Assembly: GCA_900316755.1 (NCBI GenBank)
Contig: ONED01000002.1
Span: 1-64,000, forward strand
DNA: 64,000 nucleotides
From: an uncultured Eubacteriales bacterium
Lineage (GTDB): Bacteria; Bacillota; Clostridia; Lachnospirales; Lachnospiraceae
Direction: 5' to 3'
The position numbers were made by a program, and so were the translations under genes. The notes below the pieces were generated by a model. It had not been told where the DNA came from. It saw only the letters and a program-made list of their open reading frames with translations, and made no database searches. Positions 61,383-64,000 of the stretch are shown piece by piece (positions within the stretch are counted from its first letter, which is position 1; every line of letters starts with the position of its first letter).

Positions 61383-62921
61383 ATGTCTTATGCGATTTAC
61401 TTAAGAAAATCACGAGTAGACATCGAAGCAGAACAACACGGAGAAATGGAAACACTTGCGCGTCATGAGCAAACACTTCTATCTCTGGCAAAGAGTAGAA
61501 ATCTGATAATCGGTGCTATCTATAAAGAAATTGTATCCGGAGAAACGATAGCGGCACGTCCGGTCATGCAACAGCTTCTCAGAGAGGTAGAAATGGGAAT
61601 GTGGGACGGTGTTCTTGTGATGGAAGTAGAACGTCTTGCCAGAGGAGACACCATTGACCAAGGTGTGGTACAGCGTGCCTTCCAGTATACAAACACACTT
61701 ATCATCACCCCTTTAAAAACTTACGACACAGGAAACGAATTCGACCAGGAATACTTTGAATTTGGTCTCTTTATGTCACGTAGAGAATATAAAACGACAC
61801 GGCGAAGGTTACAGAATGGAAAGTATGCTGCTGTGAAAGAAGGGAAATGGCCATTCAATCAAGCTCCTTATGGATGGGTTCGTGTAAAACTCCCTCACGA
61901 AAAAGGATGGACTCTCGCACTTAACGAAGAGGAAGCGCCAATAGTCAAGCTCGTATTTTCGCTTTTTACGGGTCCGGACAGAATAGGGGTAACAAGTATC
62001 AAGCATTACCTAAATGACCGCGGAATCAAAGCGAGAAACGGCTCTGAGTGGACAGATTGCTCTGTCCGCGGGATTTTGTTGAATGTGGTAAATGACAAGC
62101 GTGTTGGAATCGGAAGGAGGAAAACAGTCAGCAAAGTTATAGATGGAGTTCCTATGAAAACCAGACCGCATTCCGACTATGAGTTTACTGTAGAAGGAAT
62201 GCAACCACGTATGATTGACCATGGGCTATTTATGGAAGCACAATCCTATCTCGGTCTTGGCACTCCAAAACCACAAGATTCTTACGCTGTAAAAAATCCG
62301 CTTTCCGGAATCATCATTTGCAGTGAGTGTAAAAAGAGAATGTTCCGTCGTCCAGCCGGAGGAAATTCAAAATATGACGTTCTGATGTGTAGAACGGACA
62401 AATGTAGTACCATAGGAAGTAACTTGGAGCTTGTGGAGCGAGAATTGATTCGCACATTATCGGAATGGATTGGAAATTATAAATTGGATCCTGTGAAGAT
62501 GAAAAGTCTTCTACCGGAAAAGGAAGAACTATTGCGAATCGCATTAGAAGAATCAGAAGCCTTAAATACACAAAACGAACGACTGTACGACCTTTTGGAG
62601 CAGGGTGTATATGATGCGGATATGTTTGTAAAGCGTTCTAATCTTCTACAGGAAAAAATAAAGGAGTGCAATAATAAGATTGAAACTCTCAAAAAAGAGG
62701 TAGAGTATGAAAAGAAAAAAGACAGCCATATCAATGACTTTATTCCAAATTGCGAACAATTACTCTCTTGCTATTGGGATTTGTCTGTACCGGAAAGGAA
62801 TACTGCCTTGAAAATGCTTCTGGAAGGAGTGGAATATAAAAAGACCGAAAAGAACAAACGCGGAGAATCTATGAAATCTACTTTTGAGCTGACCATAAAG
62901 CCGAGAATCCCGCGTATTTAA
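61383..62921 (+). CDS. int: Large serine integrase
   Basis: A 512-aa large serine recombinase that inserts the phage at cotJC. The catalytic domain begins SYAIYLRKSRVD with nucleophile Ser10 and has MEVERLARGDTIDQG. A recombinase domain (about residues 150-270) follows, then a zinc-ribbon domain (CSECKKRM and CRTDKC) and a long coiled coil (about 380-450) that governs directionality in this family. GGAAGGTG precedes the ATG at 61383; a longer frame has no site. attR lies only 28 bp after the stop. Confidence 0.93.
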   Translation: MSYAIYLRKSRVDIEAEQHGEMETLARHEQTLLSLAKSRNLIIGAIYKEIVSGETIAARPVMQQLLREVEMGMWDGVLVMEVERLARGDTIDQGVVQRAFQYTNTLIITPLKTYDTGNEFDQEYFEFGLFMSRREYKTTRRRLQNGKYAAVKEGKWPFNQAPYGWVRVKLPHEKGWTLALNEEEAPIVKLVFSLFTGPDRIGVTSIKHYLNDRGIKARNGSEWTDCSVRGILLNVVNDKRVGIGRRKTVSKVIDGVPMKTRPHSDYEFTVEGMQPRMIDHGLFMEAQSYLGLGTPKPQDSYAVKNPLSGIIICSECKKRMFRRPAGGNSKYDVLMCRTDKCSTIGSNLELVERELIRTLSEWIGNYKLDPVKMKSLLPEKEELLRIALEESEALNTQNERLYDLLEQGVYDADMFVKRSNLLQEKIKECNNKIETLKKEVEYEKKKDSHINDFIPNCEQLLSCYWDLSVPERNTALKMLLEGVEYKKTEKNKRGESMKSTFELTIKPRIPRI

Positions 62922-62934
62922 AGGGTTTTTCCTT

Positions 62935-62959
62935 TGCGACACAGATTTTGGGCTAATTC
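62935..62959. other. attR (phage/cotJC junction)
   Basis: The phage arm tgcgacacagattttggg (62935-62952) overlaps the 11-bp core (62949-62959). Immediately to the right, the minus strand reads ATA GGC ACG GAG GAA TTA GCC (IGTEELA), the expected cotJC codons. Confidence 0.87.
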
Positions 62960-62971
62960 CTCCGTGCCTAT
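62949..62971 (-). pseudogene. cotJC: cotJC internal remnant between two elements
   Basis: Seven in-frame codons (IGTEELA) of cotJC survive on the minus strand; the next codons upstream soon reach a stop (TAG) and no longer look like CotJC. The rest of the gene must lie beyond the second element, if it still exists. Confidence 0.7.
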
Positions 62972-62999
62972 TGAAGTTTTCTATTGTGCATGATATACT
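62971..62999 (+). promoter_or_regulatory. Promoter at the start of the second element
   Basis: TTGAAG (62971-62976), 17-bp spacer, TATACT (62994-62999). It points into the second element and begins right at the cotJC boundary. Confidence 0.7.
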
Positions 63000-63022
63000 A
63001 TTGCACAGGGAGGGATTTACTT

Positions 63023-63346
63023 ATGAGCAAATTTAGTGAAATCAAAACCTATATCACATCAGAGCAATGCAGAGAGGCAGCCGCCTTTCTGGATGACAGA
63101 GAGAAGTTAATACAATTCTTTATCGCCTCATACAATGACTATGTAAAACTACATAGCGAGGCGAATTTGTCAGTGATAACGAATCCCGATGCACTGTTTA
63201 GGACAAAAAGCGAAGAAGATAAACTCGTTTTTGAACTGGTACAGTACATAAGAGATGTGGTAGGTTTACCACACAAGGAGGAAGTGCAAAATGGCAACAA
63301 CAGAAGTCAGACAACCAAAGCAAAGACTACTAAAAACACAAGATAA
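63023..63346 (+). CDS. Small protein of the second element, unknown
   Basis: A 107-aa protein (SKFSEIKTYITSEQCREAAA, then FLDDREKLIQFFIASYNDYV) with a basic Thr/Lys-rich tail. GGGAGGG precedes the ATG at 63023. It overlaps the recombinase start by 56 bp, so the two are coupled. No family recognised; a recombination accessory or directionality factor is possible. Confidence 0.6.
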   Translation: MSKFSEIKTYITSEQCREAAAFLDDREKLIQFFIASYNDYVKLHSEANLSVITNPDALFRTKSEEDKLVFELVQYIRDVVGLPHKEEVQNGNNRSQTTKAKTTKNTR

Positions 63347-64000
63347 CGAAAGACATAATGTCTGTGCCTATTGCCGTGTATCTACTGATGATACAGACCA
63401 AAAGAACTCGCTTGCATCCCAAGAGAGATTCTTTGCAAGTCTTTTCAAAAAGCATCCGAATTGGAGCAATGTGGGCATCTTTGCAGATGAAGGCCTCAGC
63501 GGTACATCCCTTGAAAAGAGAAATGCTTTCAATGAGATGTTATCCATTGCCCGATATGGTGGTATTGACATTATCATAACCAAGGAAGTCTCGCGATTTT
63601 CCCGAAATGTGCAAGACCTCTTGAACATCGTGGAAGAACTGCGAAACCGTGGCATTTATGTCTGGTTCCTGTCCGATGATATAAACACAGAAAGCAATGA
63701 CTACCGTGAGAAACTGTCTCAGATTGCAACCAATGCCGAGCAAGAGAGTCTCCGAACCTCGCGCCGTGTAAAGTGGGGTCAACTCCAACAGATGGAGCGA
63801 GGTGTGGTCTTTGGTCGCAAAGAGATGTATGGTTATAACATCGTGACTGATGAATTTGGAGACCAGCACTTTGAGATTATCCCCGAAGAAGCGGAGATAA
63901 TCAAGCAGATTTATCAATGGTTTGCAAGTGGAGATGGAACATTCCGTATTGCTAAACGGTTGCAAGACAAAGGCATCAAAACCAAGCGATACAAGAACGG
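63291..64000 (+). CDS. Serine recombinase of the second element (partial)
   Basis: At least 236 aa, running off the right edge. The catalytic motif AYCRVSTDD (Ser31), then ADEGLSGTSLEKRNAF, TKEVSRFSRN and QESLRTSRRVKWG, followed by the start of a recombinase domain (REMYGYN-like KEMYGYNIV). Large serine recombinase, unrelated in detail to the prophage integrase. AGGAGG precedes the ATG. Confidence 0.92.
   Translation, partial: MATTEVRQPKQRLLKTQDNERHNVCAYCRVSTDDTDQKNSLASQERFFASLFKKHPNWSNVGIFADEGLSGTSLEKRNAFNEMLSIARYGGIDIIITKEVSRFSRNVQDLLNIVEELRNRGIYVWFLSDDINTESNDYREKLSQIATNAEQESLRTSRRVKWGQLQQMERGVVFGRKEMYGYNIVTDEFGDQHFEIIPEEAEIIKQIYQWFASGDGTFRIAKRLQDKGIKTKRYKN

Larger units (their letters stand above)
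24460..62959. mobile_element. Integrated tailed-phage prophage (about 38.5 kb)
   Basis: Bounded by the 11-bp direct repeat TGGGCTAATTC at 24460-24470 and 62949-62959. The left side joins the 3' part of cotJC and the right side joins its upstream codons. Contents in genome order are lysis, tail, head, packaging, replication/recombination, immunity switch, accessory block and large serine integrase. Early and structural genes are on the minus strand; lysogeny genes are on the plus strand. All modules needed for a long-tailed (siphovirus-like) phage are present and no structural gene looks broken, so it may be intact. Confidence 0.93.
62972..64000 (+). mobile_element. Second integrated element, left end only
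   Basis: Starts where cotJC similarity stops and carries a promoter, a 107-aa gene and a serine recombinase reading into the element. The right end is outside the window. The recombinase makes an integrative or transposable element likely; its type cannot be told. Confidence 0.68.

Noticed and set aside
24476..62952. The 18-bp phage arms taken as inverted terminal repeats of a transposon
   Set aside because: They are explained as the two halves of the attP palindrome around a directly repeated core, beside a serine integrase.
1..64000. CRISPR array or rRNA operon
   Set aside because: No regularly spaced direct repeats of 24-37 bp and no rRNA-like sequence were seen on either strand.

Overview
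The window looks like a chromosome segment of a spore-forming Clostridia member, most likely Lachnospiraceae. It has moderate GC, strong AGGAGG-type ribosome binding sites, a mraZ-led division cluster, sporulation genes (spoIID, a spoVD-like PBP, cotJC) and a Siphovirus-type prophage of Firmicutes character. Nearly all genes lie on the minus strand. No species is named because the sequence alone does not decide it.

Region 1 (0.5-9 kb): reading leftwards there is spoIID, a YihY-type membrane protein, endonuclease IV and a tightly overlapping five-gene sugar/polyol cassette (zinc alcohol dehydrogenase, FGGY kinase, two MtlD-family dehydrogenases, UlaG-like metallo-hydrolase). Both MtlD-like proteins lack the family's active-site histidine, so the substrate is open. 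A probable 6S RNA with its own sigma-A promoter lies between spoIID and ftsQ. Region 2 (9.3-19.4 kb): the dcw cluster, read leftwards as mraZ-rsmH-ftsL-pbp-pbp-mraY-murD-ftsW-ftsQ, is driven by a clear promoter followed by five GTGG/ATGG repeats that fit a MraZ operator. Region 3 (19.4-24.5 kb): a palindromic intergenic element, a small membrane protein, degV, a second ftsW/rodA-type gene, asnB and the 3' part of cotJC.

Region 4 (24.46-62.96 kb) is a complete-looking 38.5-kb prophage. From left to right: lysis (amidase, holin candidate), tail fibres, baseplate, tape measure, tail and head genes, a MuF-type protein with metalloprotease and JAMM-like domains, portal, terminase, a tRNA-like sequence, a late-activator candidate with a putative activator-dependent promoter, replication/recombination genes (helicase-methyltransferase, DnaD-like protein, RusA, RecT, YqaJ), many short Cys-rich or membrane ORFs, a divergent repressor/Cro switch with three TCAC-N5-GTGA operators, and a rightward lysogeny/accessory module. 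That module carries repressor, ImmA-like, TM2 protein, a 27-aa Hol_Tox-like toxin with an antisense RNA, a DUF3644/HEPN-like protein, two more candidate small RNAs, and a large serine integrase. An 11-bp direct repeat (24460-24470 and 62949-62959) marks attL and attR. It splits cotJC inside its ELAH motif, and joining the two phage ends gives a 48-bp near-palindromic attP.

Region 5 (62.97-64 kb): only seven codons of the upstream part of cotJC remain next to attR before a second element starts with its own promoter, a short gene and another serine recombinase running off the window. Two mobile elements therefore appear to be stacked in one spore-coat gene. The most interesting leads are this arrangement, the MuF-protease-JAMM protein with its small partner ORF, the dense small-RNA/toxin/HEPN accessory block, and a G11 tract in a tail-fibre gene.
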